Shown here in pieces: positions 11,918 to 24,748 of a DNA stretch of 64,000 nucleotides. The notes under the pieces were generated by a model that was not told the origin of the DNA, ran no database searches, and saw only the letters and a program-made list of their open reading frames with translations. The first letter of the stretch is position 1. Each line of letters begins with the position of its first letter. The stretch is from Coprinopsis marcescibilis (Eukaryota; Basidiomycota; Agaricomycetes; Agaricales; Psathyrellaceae): the NCBI GenBank assembly GCA_004369085.1, contig ML210289.1, positions 16,138 to 80,137 on the forward strand. Direction: 5' to 3'. The translations under genes and the position numbers were made by a program.

Positions 11918-12718
11918 GGCTGTAGAATGATGCCTCTCAACGAAAACAAGAAGAAAAGGAGAGAGCTCCTGGGATTCGTGCACTGGAGCTAATGTGATCC
12001 CTATTTCCGGTCTGAGTTAGATGTTAATAGCTTATTCGCGAGAGAAAGTGGAGAACATTAATGGCAGGATACCTGGACAGATAGTAGTCAGTATGTTGGA
12101 AGATTTCTGGCTGCCAGTTGACGAATGCCAACCCTCACGCTTTTAAACCTTTTCTAGCAGCTCGTCTTTGTTGGTGAAGGGAACAAAATGGTGGGGAGGA
12201 GAGAAAGGAGCCCTTTGATCTCAATACCCCCTTGTGCTAGGGTCGTGGTCTACTCGTGGATGAAATCGCTGACTCGGAAGTTCAATGTTCAACGTTCAAC
12301 ACGCGGCGTGAATGATGGGCATGATGGTCCGGCACTTGCCGGTGCCCTTATCCACTATTATTAAACCAAGACAATTTTGTCACTTGGATGCTGTTTACAT
12401 GCTGGATGAGGGCTTGGATGAGTAAATAGAGGCATTTAAAATATCTTTCATGTGTGCTCACGACTCCTCCCCTGGTATCCAGGCTCGACCTGCCGCCGAC
12501 TTGCAGATTTGGAGCTTCAGAGCGGTTTTACTGGAGTCAGCAAAATCAGGCGGACAAAAGGGCTTACTCTACAAAGACATGTTTGTTAATTAGAGGCGAG
12601 ATGATGGCTTGAATAATTCCATTTATTTAATTTACTTGGAAGTAAAGGTGCAGAGCCTCCGCAAAGAATCTCGATCTACACAAACAGGCAAAATCGGGCT
12701 CTATTAGGCTGGCAATGC
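11918..12718. other. Intergenic, no gene seen
   Basis: Holds the BTB promoter side and the 3' flank of SSP A. No coding region is supported. Confidence 0.6.
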
Positions 12719-12721
12719 TCT

Positions 12722-13377
12722 TCAGGCATCGTTCTCGGGGAGTCCAGCAGCGATAGCCTTCAAAGCTTCATCATCACCGTCGCCGAGGGCGGAAAGAATG
12801 GAAGCACGGCGGTCCTCGGGAATCTTATAGACAACGACCTTGCCACTATCGTCGGTGAAGCCGAAGCTGTCAACATCAACGCAGGGGCCTGGCGCTTCGT
12901 CGGTCACATCCTGACGACGGCGATTGCCACCAGATCCACTGGTGGACCAGCTGGATGCAAAAGCTGTGAGTGGAATGTCAGTACTGCGGTGGCTGAACAA
13001 CATGTAATTGAAGGAGTGTGTCTTACATGCGAAGCTTGGTTTGACACAGACGGTTCCAGCTTTAGAGAATACGGGCCCGACATGGCAGGCCTGGGTACCG
13101 TATGCATAGGTAGTTCTGTTCGACAGTAAACTTCGTGAGTATCTGACTTCTGGGCAGGTAAACTGCGGTGGGGAACGCACCCAACTCCACTGCCCACGGC
13201 TTGAACGGATCCGGCTGGGGTACCATTAACGCAGCAATTTCCAGCTGGGATGCTAGTGCATACGCTGAAGCCTCCAGAGCAGTTGTTGGCGCTGTGGAAC
13301 CTGAGGTCAACGGCGAATGCTTCCTGGGCAGCAAGTAAAACGGCGAGGGCAACAAAAGGAGCAGCGGCGAACTTCAT
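12722..13377 (-). CDS. Small secreted cysteine-rich protein, SSP A
   Basis: One of six paralogues in the window. Exons 13181-13377, 13027-13115 and 12722-12963 fit in phase (introns phase 2 and phase 1) and give 175 residues. The start at 13377 begins MKFAAAPFVALAVLLAAQEA, a clear signal peptide. An upstream in-frame methionine is rejected because it would bury that signal. The mature part begins VDLRFHSANNCSGGFSVC and continues to GNCC. Exon 2 gives YAYGTQACHVGP and VCVKPSFA. Exon 3 has a basic NRRRQ stretch and the conserved block CVDVDSFGFTDDSGK, then YKIPEDRRASILSAL. Seven cysteines match the other copies. A TATA-like box lies at 13464-13472. The function is unknown; it is probably extracellular or cell-wall associated. 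Confidence 0.88.
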
Positions 13378-13463
13378 TGTGAAATAGAAAGTAGAGAGGC
13401 AGACAGGGTGCAGATGAAGGATGTCTTGGTAGCTTCCTGAAGACTTTGAGGCCATTCTAACCA

Positions 13464-13472
13464 GCTTTTATA
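13464..13472 (-). promoter_or_regulatory. TATA-like box of SSP A
   Basis: TATAAAAGC on the minus strand, about 87 bases upstream of the start codon. The same nine bases occur upstream of SSP B and SSP F. Confidence 0.6.
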
Positions 13473-13479
13473 GGCAGCC

Positions 13480-15105
13480 ACTCTAATTCTGCCATAGCCA
13501 TATTCTTGTTCCGATAACAATGTAAGTTAAGTCATCGAGCTTCACTCTGTGCGTCACCGATGCTGATTTTCAGACCAACTTGGGCTTCGGATTTTTACAT
13601 ACGGATGACGTCCTGTCGCGCACCCATCAGGGGCAAGCCGGGGCGCTGGTACGTAAGGATTGTCGGATATGTCGATCATAGGTTTCTGTACATAGCTCTC
13701 TTGTTCTTGGCTGTGAAGGACCAGACATCGATCCTATTGAAGATTCGTTGATGCAGGCATACTGGTGTAGTAGCTGTGTGTTTTGCAAGAAGTGGCATGG
13801 TTATCGTTAGTCCAGGCTTGAGAGTCAGCTGTCAGCGCTCGCCGCGGCCAAATACACAATCCATATCCGTACTTTGAAGTTAAACCGCCTGAGCTGGGCA
13901 TGCTGGGGGACGTTGACAGATGCTCAGATGCCTGGTGTTCAAGTTTAGTGCCCCCGGAGCACTTTATATAGCCAGATCCTCTCATCGCATTTGTTATGTA
14001 TCGGCCAACGAAAGGATGGTAGTAGATACATTGACTACTACAAGCAACTCCAGAGTCGATGGGATTGTCTGTGGCACAGCAGAGTGTGTTTATCAGTTAC
14101 CTGTTTCATCAGAGATTGACGCCGAGCGTTCCAACTGAGCGCCTATCTCTCTATCTGGGGCCTCGGTCCGAGATTAGCACATATCAACATAGTCGAGAAG
14201 CACTCAGAGTCAAAAACTTTAAATTGGCTATCAGCTCGCACGACGCATATCAAACTTTCCTTGCTTTGGCTGAGGAGGTAACTGCTCAATTTCAATGTAA
14301 ACGTAGGCGATAATTGAAACGTTGTAACGACTCGCTCTGTGGCTGCAAGGGCGGAATTCGGATTCCAAAAATGGATATACGAAGAAGTATGCAATCCCCT
14401 AGAGCTGGCAGGTCGAGGACAGGCGCGGGAAGACACTTAGACCCAGTGAGTACTAAGGTATGAAACGCATGAATCAAAGGGAAGTTCGTGGTTCGTGAGG
14501 GCGAAGAATGTTGTTGCGAGGAATCGAACTCGTGCGTCCGAGTGTGGCGTCGTGTGACCAGATGCACGGACCAAGGCCGAAATAACATAAGTAGTACTTG
14601 CAACGTTTCGGATTCCTTTCAGCTCTTCCTCAACTATGTACCAACGAATTTCAGAATACCATTCGAGTGCGGAATTGCTCCTTGTTCGCGAACTTTAGCG
14701 TCCGGGTCAATGTTGACGCGAATTAAGCGAATCGAGTTTCCAATCAGATTTTTGTATTCCTCTGTTTACTGCGCTTCGAATGTGTCCATCTGCGCCATGA
14801 GAAAAATTAAACGTATCACCTCTACCACGACATGAACGAACATATGGTACAGCTGGGCTCAACTTTTCAGTCTTTCCCTGTCGATTTTCTACCACAATTT
14901 GGCGTTCGTGCTCCCAGAAACTGGTAGAAAGTTATGGAATGCCCTAGAACAATCATAAAAGGAAGGTGCCCAGCCACAGTTTATTGGTCAGAAATTATAA
15001 AGAGCCAATTTTCCGCGATCGCCCAAAATACTTTACGATCTCCTTCCCCGTTCTTTCTTTCTCTTCACGACCACCTACACGTTTTCCGTTGACAATCGTC
15101 TCTAG
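13480..15105. other. Intergenic, with a tRNA-like relic
   Basis: No gene is supported. Around 14503-14533 is a segment with a B-box-like AGTTCGATTCC on the minus strand, similar to one at 18314-18344. Neither folds into a proper T-arm. The Hsp110 promoter lies at the right end. Confidence 0.5.
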
Positions 15106-15111
15106 ACAATC

Positions 15112-17683
15112 ATGGCTGTCGTTGGAATTGATTTTGGTACCCTTCACAGTAAGGTAAGAGATGTCGAATACCTGATTACCCGAAATCGCGACTCACAGAT
15201 CCTTTTCTGTTCTTTTTTGGCGTAGATTGGTGTCGCCAGGCATCGTGGTATCGATATTATCACCAATGAAGTCTCAAATCGGGCTACCCCGTAAGTAACA
15301 GCCTCATCGAGAGGATCGGTAGTTGATATCGCCCCAGATCGTTGGTAGCTTTCGGTCCAAAACAGCGATTCATCGGCGAGTCTGCAAAGACCCAGGAGAC
15401 CTCCAACTTCAAAAACACCGTCGGCTCCCTGAAACGCTGCTTGGGGCGAACTCTTAACGACGCTCAAATCCAAGACTACGAGAAGAAATTTATCAATGCC
15501 AAGTTGTTGGATGTTAACGGCAGTGTTGGAACCGAGGTGCGTTTTACATTGTCTCTCCATAGGTCTCGGGGGCTGATCGAATCGTGTAGGTTAACTTCCT
15601 TGGAGAACGCGTGCAATTTTCATATACTCAGCTCGTCGCCATGTATCTTGGAAAACTGCGGGATATTGCTGCTGCTGAGCTCAAGGCCAACGTCAGCGAT
15701 GTGGTGATCTCTGTTCCTGGATGGTACACGGACGTCCAGAGGCGAGCTCTGCTAGACGCTGCTGCCATCGCAAACCTCAACGTTCTCCGCCTCATCAACG
15801 ACACCACCGCCACCGCTTTGGGCTACGGTATCACCAAATCCGACCTCCCGGAGCCAGAAAATCCTCGCCATGTCGTCTTCGTCGACTGTGGCCACGCAGA
15901 GCTCTCCGTTTCCGTCATCGCCTTCGCCAAAGGCCAGCTCACCGTCAAGGCTACTGCCTACGAAAACAACCTCGGAGGACGTGATATCGACTGGGCTCTC
16001 GTCAAGCACTTCTCTGAAGAGTTCACCACCAAGTACAAAATCGACGTTTTGGCCCACCCCAAGGCCGTCTTCAGATTAACAGCTGGATGCGAGAAACTCA
16101 AGAAGATCTTGTCTGCCAACAGCGAGGCCAACCTCAGCGTCGAATCCATCATGACTGACGTCGACGCATCCTCCAAACTCAACCGCGAGCAGTTTGAGGA
16201 GCTCATTGCCCCCCTTCTCGAACGAATCAAGGCCCCCATCGAGCGTGCCATCCGCGACTCTGGCCTAAGCCCCGAGCAGATCGACGCTGTTGAGCTCGTC
16301 GGTGGCACCACTCGTGTACCTGCCGTCAAGCAGAAGATCTCCGAAGCATGTGGTGGCAGGGCCCTCTCATACACCCTCAACCAGGACGAAGCCGTCGCCC
16401 GTGGCGCCACCTTTGCCTGCGCCATGCTGTCTCCCACCTTCCGTGTCCGCGATTTCAGCATCCACGACGTCAACCACTTCCCCATCAAGGTTCAGTGGGA
16501 GCACGTCCCTGATGACCAGGACGAGGATACCGAGCTCCTCGTCTTTCCCCAGGGTAACTCCATCCCCTCGACCAAAGTTCTCTCCTTCTACCGCAAGGAG
16601 GCATTCACCATTTCCTCCGTATATGCCGATCCCCAACTTCTCCCTGGGAGCATCAACCCCTGGATCTCCAACTTCACCGCTAAGGACGTCCCTGTTCAGG
16701 CCAATGGTGATCCTGCTGTCGTCAAGGTCAAGACGAGGTTGAATCTCCACGGTATCATGTCCTTCGAGGGTGCCTACACCGAAGAAGTCGAGGAGAAGGA
16801 AGAGCCTGCTCCTATGGATGTCGATCAGCCTGAAGGCGCCCCTCCTGCACCCCCCAAGAAAAAGAAGATCATCAGGAAGAAGGATGTCCCCTTCGTTGCG
16901 ACCAACACCTCCTTGCAAAAGGAAGTGGTCGAGTCTTACCGCGAGAAGGAGCTGCAGATCTACGAGTCGGACAAGCTCGTCATCGATACTGAGGTGCGTT
17001 TACTTTGCTGCTTTTCTCTTTCAACGATTACTTACTGATCATTCTTTTATCAACTATAGGAGCGCAAGAACGCTTTGGAAGAATACATCTACGACATGCG
17101 CTCCAAGGTCGAGGACCGATATGCTGCCTATATCCAGTCCGAGGAGAAATCGAAGTTGCTCGCCGGCCTTCAAGACGCTGAGGACTGGCTCTACTCCGAT
17201 GAGGGTGAAGAGAACACCAAGTCGGTATACGTCGCCCGCTTAGATTCCCTGAAGGTCATTGGAGACCGTGTCGTCTTCCGCTACAGGGAACAAGACGAAC
17301 GCACCAGGGCTGTCGCCCAACTTCGCGAGACGCTGAACAACTACATGTCGCAAGCGACCTCATCGGACGACAAGTATAGCCATATCGACGAGAAGGACAA
17401 GCAAGCTGTGGTTGAGAAGGTTGCGACCGTACAGAAGTGGTTGGAGGACCAGACGATCAAGCAGTTTGAGAGGGCGAAGAATGTTGATCCTATCTTGACC
17501 AGTGCGGAGGTTAGCAAGAAGAGGGATGAGGTGATTTATTTCGCGACTCCCATCTTGACCAAGCCCAAGCCCAAGGTCGTCCCCACCCCATCGTCGGGCA
17601 CGCCCAAGCCTGAGGAGCAGCAGAAGGAGTCCCCACCGCCTGAGAAGAAGGATGAGCCTGTTCAGGAGATGGATGTTGATTAG
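15112..17683 (+). CDS. SSE1: Hsp110/Sse1-type Hsp70 nucleotide exchange factor
   Basis: An Hsp110-class cytosolic chaperone that exchanges nucleotide on Hsp70 and holds unfolded clients. Five exons fit in phase: 15112-15153, 15226-15290, 15338-15536, 15590-16993 and 17060-17683, giving 777 residues, normal for fungal Sse proteins. The start MAVVGIDFGTLHSKIGVARH is the ATPase phosphate-1 motif. Further ATPase motifs are VVISVPGWYTDVQRRALLDA, VVFVDCGHAELSVS and VELVGGTTRVPAVKQ. The substrate-binding half carries the long acidic insert (EEVEEKEEPAPMDVD) that separates Hsp110 from ordinary Hsp70, and a helical lid (ALEEYIYDMRSKVEDRYAAY). The tail EMDVD resembles an EEVD-like ending. Short 5' exons with a long fourth exon are typical of basidiomycete copies. 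Confidence 0.96.
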
Positions 17684-20060
17684 ATGGCGGATTGGTTATT
17701 GATGGTGACTTGTGCGCCATTCGGTTTCTCTCTTGGCCTTCCCTTCTGTTTTGGATTTTCTTCTCTGTACCAAACCGCAATTAATCTCTACGTGACCCCC
17801 TCATACTTTTTTTTGTTTTCGATGCTGCGTTTTACGTGGTGTGACCGTTTGTAGATGAAGAAGAATGTTAAACATGAATTTTGTATGTATAAAAGAGGGC
17901 AAGAACCGCCTTGCTTCGCTACGGCATCCAGGAATTGAGGAAATACATTTCGGCGTTTCCCACAACAGACTTCGGTAATTTCCGCGTGTACGATACCGTT
18001 GTGACTTGCTAGAAAGTACACGTTGGAAGAAGAAAAGGCAAAGGTGCGCAGGCTAAACTGCGATAACAGCAGGCCCCATATAGAGTGGTGTGACGGGAAG
18101 AGGGGTGCAATAAGCCTTGACTCGCACACTGGCCCTGCAGTGGACCGAGAAGTCTCAGAAACAGTATCAAAGGAATGAAGAAAGTGGTCCAAACGGAAAA
18201 ATAAAACAATCAAGTACAAACAGAGCTAGGCAGTATCATTATAGATATGAAGGGATACTACTCGGCGCATAGATGCATTTTTGATGCATGAGGGATGAAA
18301 GTTGGTTGGCAAGGAATGTCGTCGATGGGATTCGAACTTGTGCCTCACGAACTTGGCGGGCTATACATAGACCGTATTTGCGACTCGCGCTTGGAGCGTA
18401 GAACCGACTGGTACGAGCTAAGGGGGCGATTGTTGGCTGCCAATGAATTAACAGGTTTGTTGTGTCACCGCCCTGTGACCTTACGGTCTCAGGCTTTTCG
18501 CTCAATTAAAATTAACGCACCTGCAATCATTAAGTAGAAGCCATCGGGAATCTGACCCGCTTCAACTGAGATCGTTAATTGTCATTCAGCGCTCCGGAAT
18601 ACCCGACAAATCGGGCTGGCCAGGCCGACAGGACACAGAGTGCGCTGCTGGTGCTGTAACACATGTACACAATCGCACTGATTAGTAGGGAGAGGGGTCT
18701 GGCGTGAGCACAGGGACAGACTCCATGAGTTGTACGATACTGACGTCACTGGTAACTCAGTAACAAGATAAGCTGTTTGAGAACCACTGGCTTAGACCGT
18801 TCTATCGCGTGTGTGACCCGTAAGTGAAGTTCCGGCCTTCATCACTGCATTGAAGGCCATATAATCCGAGTACATCTACCTGGAGAAGTATTGTATTACT
18901 GGTAGGATCGTCACGAACGAGCACTGTAGCAAACGGATGTGATATATCCTCACCGTCTACTGCGGTTCGACTTGGAAGAGCTCCTGACGAGCTGTGCAGG
19001 ATATAAGCTAGCCGACGCCCACTGGTGCCTTGAGTTACTAGAATTGCGGCTTCCAGACCGAAGAATGTAATAGATTACGTCAGTCCATATACGAGCGCTT
19101 GATTACCGGCATTATCGGTATATGTATGCTTTCAAAGTTGCCAATCACCCTCAAGTCTGTGTGGAGAATACAACGATAAATTTGCGTCTTGCGAGCGGTC
19201 TAACATACGCCGCTATCCTTGAGGCTTTCATTATTTCATATCATCCATATATCGCATGGGCCACGTAGAGCTCGCTAGAGCGCCCAAACCACCCACAGCA
19301 TTTTTCTTCGACTAGATCGGCGGAGGACCAGAGTGCGGCTATGTGTGATCAAAGCTTCGCAGAGTCCATTAGGTAGGATAATTGTGATACAAATCGGCGC
19401 CAGAACTGGACATCCTGGGGAATCATCCATGAAAGCCTATGGTCCCGACCTCGTCGTGTAAGTGTCAGTTAGGTGCGTGTTGATAAGTAATGGAAGATTT
19501 GATTTTGAATTGGTGATCGCCGGGTGTATTAAAGTTATAACGTTAGATGGGCTCGGCATGGTTTTCCGGTCCTGGGCTCTGTTAAGGAACCAGACGGGAG
19601 GTAGCACTTGATTCAGGTCAGTAAAATAATATTATTGGCTCTGTAGAAGCTCCTGCATAAAGGTCTAATTTCTCGGCTTGACTTCCTCAGTCAAGTTATA
19701 TGTTGAGGATCTGGGTATATCTGGTGAGTCCGGCATAACTAGCCACGATGATGTAGCTACATGAAATCCAAGTAACCGGTCCAGACCCACAGTCCACTTA
19801 GCCCGCGATGTTTCTGATGTTGATACTGGTCATCCTCTGTAGGAGATATGCAAGAGGACTGAGAACTGGTTGCCATGCGCAGCTCAAACAGTATGACGTA
19901 TCAGCGCTTTCTTTTACCCTCCGGCGACTGGATGTAATGGAAGTAAGAGGGAGAAGTGGATCCCGATTTGGACAGACTGTGAAGCTGGTGTAAAGCAGAG
20001 AGCGAGACGCTGACTTAGCTTGCACCTTCATCGGACTGGAAACAGGGAAGGGGGCCCAGA
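17684..20060. other. Intergenic with dispersed repeat
   Basis: Contains the Hsp110 3' flank, dispersed repeat copy 2 and the tRNA-like relic. No coding region is supported between about 18.6 and 20.06 kb. Confidence 0.6.
17900..18256. repeat. Dispersed repeat, copy 2
   Basis: The counterpart of 314-690, in the same orientation, differing by scattered substitutions and small indels. It lacks the second arm of the inverted repeat seen in copy 1. It begins about 215 bases after the Hsp110 stop codon. Confidence 0.85.
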
Positions 20061-20067
20061 GAAACAC

Positions 20068-20076
20068 TATAAAAGC
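20068..20076 (+). promoter_or_regulatory. TATA-like box of SSP B
   Basis: TATAAAAGC, about 105 bases upstream of the start codon. It is identical to the boxes of SSP A and SSP F. Confidence 0.6.
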
Positions 20077-20172
20077 TGCTGAGAATTGTCAGTAAGTCAT
20101 CAGGAAGCTACTCAGCAATCCTTTTACAAGTCTCAAGCCTTTTAACTCTCCCAAATCTCTTCAAGTCTCACA

Positions 20173-20793
20173 ATGCAGTTCACTATCGGTGCTCTCGTCT
20201 CTGTCGCTGTCATGCTCAGCGCACAGGCAGTCTCAGCTGTCGACCTCAGGTTCTACCACGCAGGCAACTGTGCTGGTGGATTCGGGTCCTGCAACAACAT
20301 CGGCTCTGGCGTCTGCTGCATTGCAGGTGGCGTTCCAGGTGCATCTGTTCAGGCCGTCGGTGGTGGAGTCGGGTACGCGTTTTCAAACGCTCTGGAGCGA
20401 TCTCCAAAGACTTACGTTTTATCTTAACAGAACCACCTTTGCCTATGGTACCCAGGCCTGCCATGTTGGTCCCGTCGTCTCTGCTGGAGGAGGAAGCTGT
20501 GTCCGTCCCAGCTTTGCCGGTACGAATGCTTTTCTATCCCATGGAGACATTAATTGACACTTAATGTAGCCTTCGCCTCTCGCTGGACCTCTCCTGGGTT
20601 CACCCGCCGCGAGGCCACTGAAGGAGGTCCATGCGCAGAGCTCGACACTTTTGGCTTCACCAACGACAATGGTGATGAAGTCAGCTACAAGATCCCCGAT
20701 GAACGCCGTGCTTCCATCGTCGCAGCGCTCGCCAAGGGTGATGATGCTGCTTTGAAGGCTAGCGCCGATGGCCTTACTCCTGTCAGCGCCTGA
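20173..20793 (+). CDS. Small secreted cysteine-rich protein, SSP B
   Basis: Closest in sequence to SSP A. Exons 20173-20372, 20431-20519 and 20570-20793 (phases 2 and 1) give 170 residues. The signal peptide MQFTIGALVSVAVMLSAQAV is followed by VDLRFYHAGNCAGGFGSC and GVCC. Exon 2 gives FAYGTQACHVGP and SCVRPSFA. Exon 3 gives FTRREATEGGPCAELDTFGF, VSYKIPDERRASIVAALAKG and a short tail. The seven cysteines are conserved. The CHVGP block is shared only with SSP A, which supports a recent common origin even though the genes lie 7 kb apart on opposite strands. The function is unknown. Confidence 0.9.
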
Positions 20794-21740
20794 AGAACGT
20801 AGATGTCCAAGTAGAGCGCATTTGTGCCACGGGGTCAGCCTGTATGTTGTATCTAGTTAGTGTATAAACGGTGTAAGGAGGGATGATGAATCGAATCGAT
20901 GCGAAGATGTGTAGAACGATATTGCCTAAGCCTGATGAACAGAAGGCCGCGAAGAAGTTTAAAGATATTATATACCAAGATATGTCTCCAACCCCTCCTT
21001 TATTGGTAACAACCTGGAGCCCCAAATATTGATATTCACGCTTGTGTGCGATGCAACACCAGCGGCTAAATAAAGATTCGATCAGACTTGCCGCATCGGA
21101 TTCAGAATGATTCAGAGCTTCCATCATCTTCAGGTCCATGCGTAATGATGGCCTACGTGGGAATTTAGACCGGCAGCTCGGACCAAACACAAACCAAACA
21201 TTGAAACAACCTCCGAATGACCCTGCTCTCATCACAATACCCGTCGCCTGTCCTCCTGTCCTTGTAGGCCTTCGTCTGTCGCGGCCTTCAAATTAGGCAG
21301 CTGTACTGCTGCAAGTGATCAGAAACCAAGTTCGTATGGTTTGTAAGTCGCTGTCGTTGGCGCCTTGCTGACCAGCGGTCATAACGGACAGTAGTGGAAA
21401 CATAGTCTATTTCTTGTCAAAGAAGTAGCCTTGCATATTTCAGGAGGACTGGAATATACCGAGGCTTTATTCACCCAACGAGAAATCATCACGAGACAGG
21501 AGCGAATTTGGGCTGACTATGGCAGGTGTAGTCCTTCTCCTGGTCACATTGTCATTTTTTGCGTGGACATGTGCCGCCCCCCAAGCCGCTTACACAGAAG
21601 CCGGTCCCCGAAAATGCAATTGGAGCTAGTTACTCCTTTCTCGGTGGATGACTTGCATCCTGTGGTCATTATCCTGGGAGCATGCATGTCGAGCATTAAC
21701 ATAAATGAGAAGTATCTATTCCAGAGGTTCCAATAACGAA
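20794..21740. other. Intergenic, no gene seen
   Basis: 3' flank of SSP B and promoter side of the flavin monooxygenase. No supported coding region. Confidence 0.6.
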
Positions 21741-21745
21741 ACACC

Positions 21746-24320
21746 ATGTCAGGCTTCCCCCCTATCCCCAACACCACTCTCCCTACCTTCTCTGTCGTCG
21801 GGACTACCTTGCCTCTGTCCTTCGACGCTTCTACCTTCACCGCTCAAGCAGTCGCAGAAGCCTGGGTCTCCACCTTCTGCACCATCGTCGCCGGGTCCGA
21901 TGCGCAAGACCTTGTGGATCTCTTTGTCCCAGCGAGCACTGGGGCTCAGGTTTGGTGGCGCGACATGCTCGCCTTGACCTGGGACTTCCGTACTTTCATT
22001 GGACACGACGCGATCGCCAAGTTCGCCGCTGACCGCCTCACGGGTGCAAATGCCAGAGAAGAGGTCGGAATTCGCGATCTGGAGCTCGATGTCGCCACGG
22101 CCAGTGCTCTCCCACCTACATTCACGCAGGCAACTCCAGATCTCGCTTGGCTGCAGTTCTTCTTCAAGTTCAAAACCAAGGTCTCAGATGGCTCTGGGAT
22201 CGTTAGAATTGTGCCTGTGGGCGTTACCACCCTTGAAGGACTCAATGATGCACGCAATTGGAAGGCACATATGATCTTCACTAACCTTGAAGGGCTCGTC
22301 GACCACCCCGAGGCCGTTGGGCGCCACCGCAACCCGAAGGCCAACCACGGTTTATGGTCGCTTCAGCGGGAGAAGGAGGTCGAGTGTGCAGGAGAGGATG
22401 GGAAACCCACCGTTGTCATTCTGGGTGCTGGGCAGTCTGGGTTGGGGGTTGCGGCACGTTTAAAGGTGCTCGGCTTGAAATCTCTCTTGGTAGATCAGAA
22501 CGAGCGCGTGGGTGACAACTGGAGGAATCGTTACGAGGCGCTGTGCTTGCACGACCCTGTATGGTATGATCACATGCCATATTTGCCGTACGTTGCTTTC
22601 TATGCTGTGTCTTTGTGGATTTGGAATGCTCAAGGCCTGCTGTTCTCCATTAGGTTCCCACCGAACTGGCCCACGTTTACCCCTGCTACGAAACTCGCAA
22701 ATTGGTTGGAACATTATGCAGATATTATGGAACTGAACGTATGGATGTCGTCGACTATCGAAAAGATCATACAGGACTCAGCCACTGGGTTTTGGGACAT
22801 AACCATCTTGAGGCGAAAGAAGAAGGGGGATGGTATGTGTACACTATCAATTGTCGTTTGCACGTCTGGTTGTTCATGAATTTCGTAAGGCTCGGTGAGG
22901 GAAGAAAGGCGCAGATTTGAAGGCATACATCATGTTATTATGGCTACAGGTCTCGGTAGTGGACTCCCTGAGATCCCGTCAATCCCAGGTAATGATATAG
23001 CTGCTGTGGCGAATGTATCGTTTGTGATTGATGGTGTTCAACCTGACAGGAATCGACAAGTTCAAGGCCAACGGCGGACTTGTTCTTCATTCGTCTCAAC
23101 ACAAACGCGCGGGGGATCATAGGGGTAAGAAGGTCGTCGTTGTCGGAGCGTGTACTAGCGCCCATGATATTACCGCCGATTACTACCATAATGGCGTCGG
23201 TATGTGTGATTTGGCTGCATCCCTCTCAACACTGATTTAACTGACCTCCTTTTCTCGGCTCTAGATGTCACGATGTACCAACGAAGCTCGACGTATATCA
23301 TGTCGACTGAGAATGGTTGGAAAGTCTTAATGGAAGGCGAGTCTCGCTTGTTACAAAGGTTTGTTCTAAAATGCGTGCTAACGGCACTGATGCCTCCAGG
23401 AGTTTACTCTGAGAATGCGCCCCCTGTTGAAGTCGCCGACAAGTTAAACTCGTCGTTCCCCCATCTGGCGGCGATTCCGTTGAATCAGATGAAGGTCGGG
23501 CATCTCGCTCAACTTGACAAGTAAGAGTTTGTTCACATCTCTAAGAATATGGTGTTAATGCTGCATCGCACTCAGGGATTTGCTTGATCGTCTGAATAAG
23601 GTTGGGTTTAGAACCAATCTCGGCATAGAGGGGACAGGGTTCGGGCTATTGGCCTGGAGTCGTGCTGGAGGATACTATTTTGGTGCGTGCCTCTTCGCAG
23701 CTTGGGCTTTTGAAACTTGCGACTGTTTCTAAATGTCTCGAATACACAGATACCGGCGCCTCAGGTCTGATCATCGACGGCAAGATCAAACTCAAGGGTG
23801 GGGGCGGGATCAAGGAGCTGACCGAGAAGGGATTGTTGTTCGAGGATGGCTCTTCACTCGATGCTGATGTAGTCTTGTTCGCTACCGGGTACGTTATCAA
23901 GCCCAAAAGCTCGCGCAGTTTACAGCAGACACAGTATAAAGAAAGTTAACTCGTCGTCTTGTTTAGGATCGGTGATACGAGAAAGCGGGTTCAACGTCTC
24001 CTGGGAGATGAGAATCTGGATGTCAACCTCTGGGGCTTGGATGATGAAGGTGAACTTCGTGGTGCATATAGAGATTTGGGGGTGAAGCGGATGTGGTACA
24101 TGATAGGTGGGGACTCTTCACCGTGTTGTGGTCAATGCGAATGCTAATCATCTGGTTTAGGTAATTTGGCCCTGGCACGGTTCCACTCGAAGCACCTTGC
24201 CCTTCGTACGTGTTTCCTTGATTGATGAGCTTTAACATCTTTTCTGATTTTATGGATTCTCGAACAGAAATTAAGGCGGTTGAAGAGGGCCTGTTCCCTC
24301 CTGAACGTTACTCCATGTAG
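21746..24320 (+). CDS. Flavin-containing monooxygenase (FAD/NADPH)
   Basis: An oxidoreductase of the FMO / Baeyer-Villiger-like class; the substrate is unknown. Eleven exons fit in phase: 21746-22587, 22654-22832, 22890-22988, 23050-23199, 23265-23336, 23400-23520, 23576-23682, 23750-23888, 23967-24106, 24161-24205 and 24268-24320, giving 648 residues. The N-terminal 190 residues look like a SnoaL/NTF2-type domain. The FAD motif is VVILGAGQSGLGVAARLKVL, followed by RVGDNWRNRYEALCLHDPVW. The NADPH motif is VVVVGACTSAHDI, and ATG motifs (VIMATGLG, VVLFATG) are present. The intron at 23337-23399 must use a GC donor: the nearby GT donors lead straight to a stop codon. It ends with FPPERYSM. Confidence 0.93.
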
Positions 24321-24745
24321 GACAGTAAGAGGATGGCCGCCCTTTAAATTGTGGTTCTAGAAGGGCTTGCTGGTTTGTATAATATCGTAGGGTGTGCAAT
24401 TTTGATGCTATTTATAGGCTTACGTCGAACAGTAGGGAATGGGACCAGTCTTAGTTGCTCGAGACCGAGGCCATTTAGAGCTCGATAATATCAGTTCGAG
24501 AACGTCAGTAGAAGCCTTCTAACTTTGAGCTTATTGTGAGTTCGACGTCAGTTAAACGCTTGGCGGTCAACGTCGTTTGCTCGAGAAGTCTAGCGAAGAA
24601 AATTCTCTGATTCTATGAACCAATACTAATCAGCCGATGATACCGCTATCCGCAGGGACTCATCTTCGTTGACTATTTAGAGCTGAAAGGAGTGGGACTT
24701 GCTCAAGCCCCAACGAATCAGCCGCCTTCCGGACGTCTCACGTTT
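24321..24745. other. Intergenic, no gene seen
   Basis: Between the monooxygenase stop and SSP C. No clear TATA box matching the other SSP genes was found; the nearest AT-rich element is CTATTTAG near 24673. Confidence 0.5.
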
Positions 24746-24748
24746 AAG

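Noticed and set aside
12904..13455. Upstream methionine start for SSP A
   Set aside because: It adds 26 residues before the signal peptide and overlaps the expected 5' UTR; the other five SSPs start directly at the signal peptide.
18314..18345. Possible tRNA T-arm on the minus strand
   Set aside because: The five stem pairs around TTCGAAT do not form and no acceptor or anticodon arm is present.
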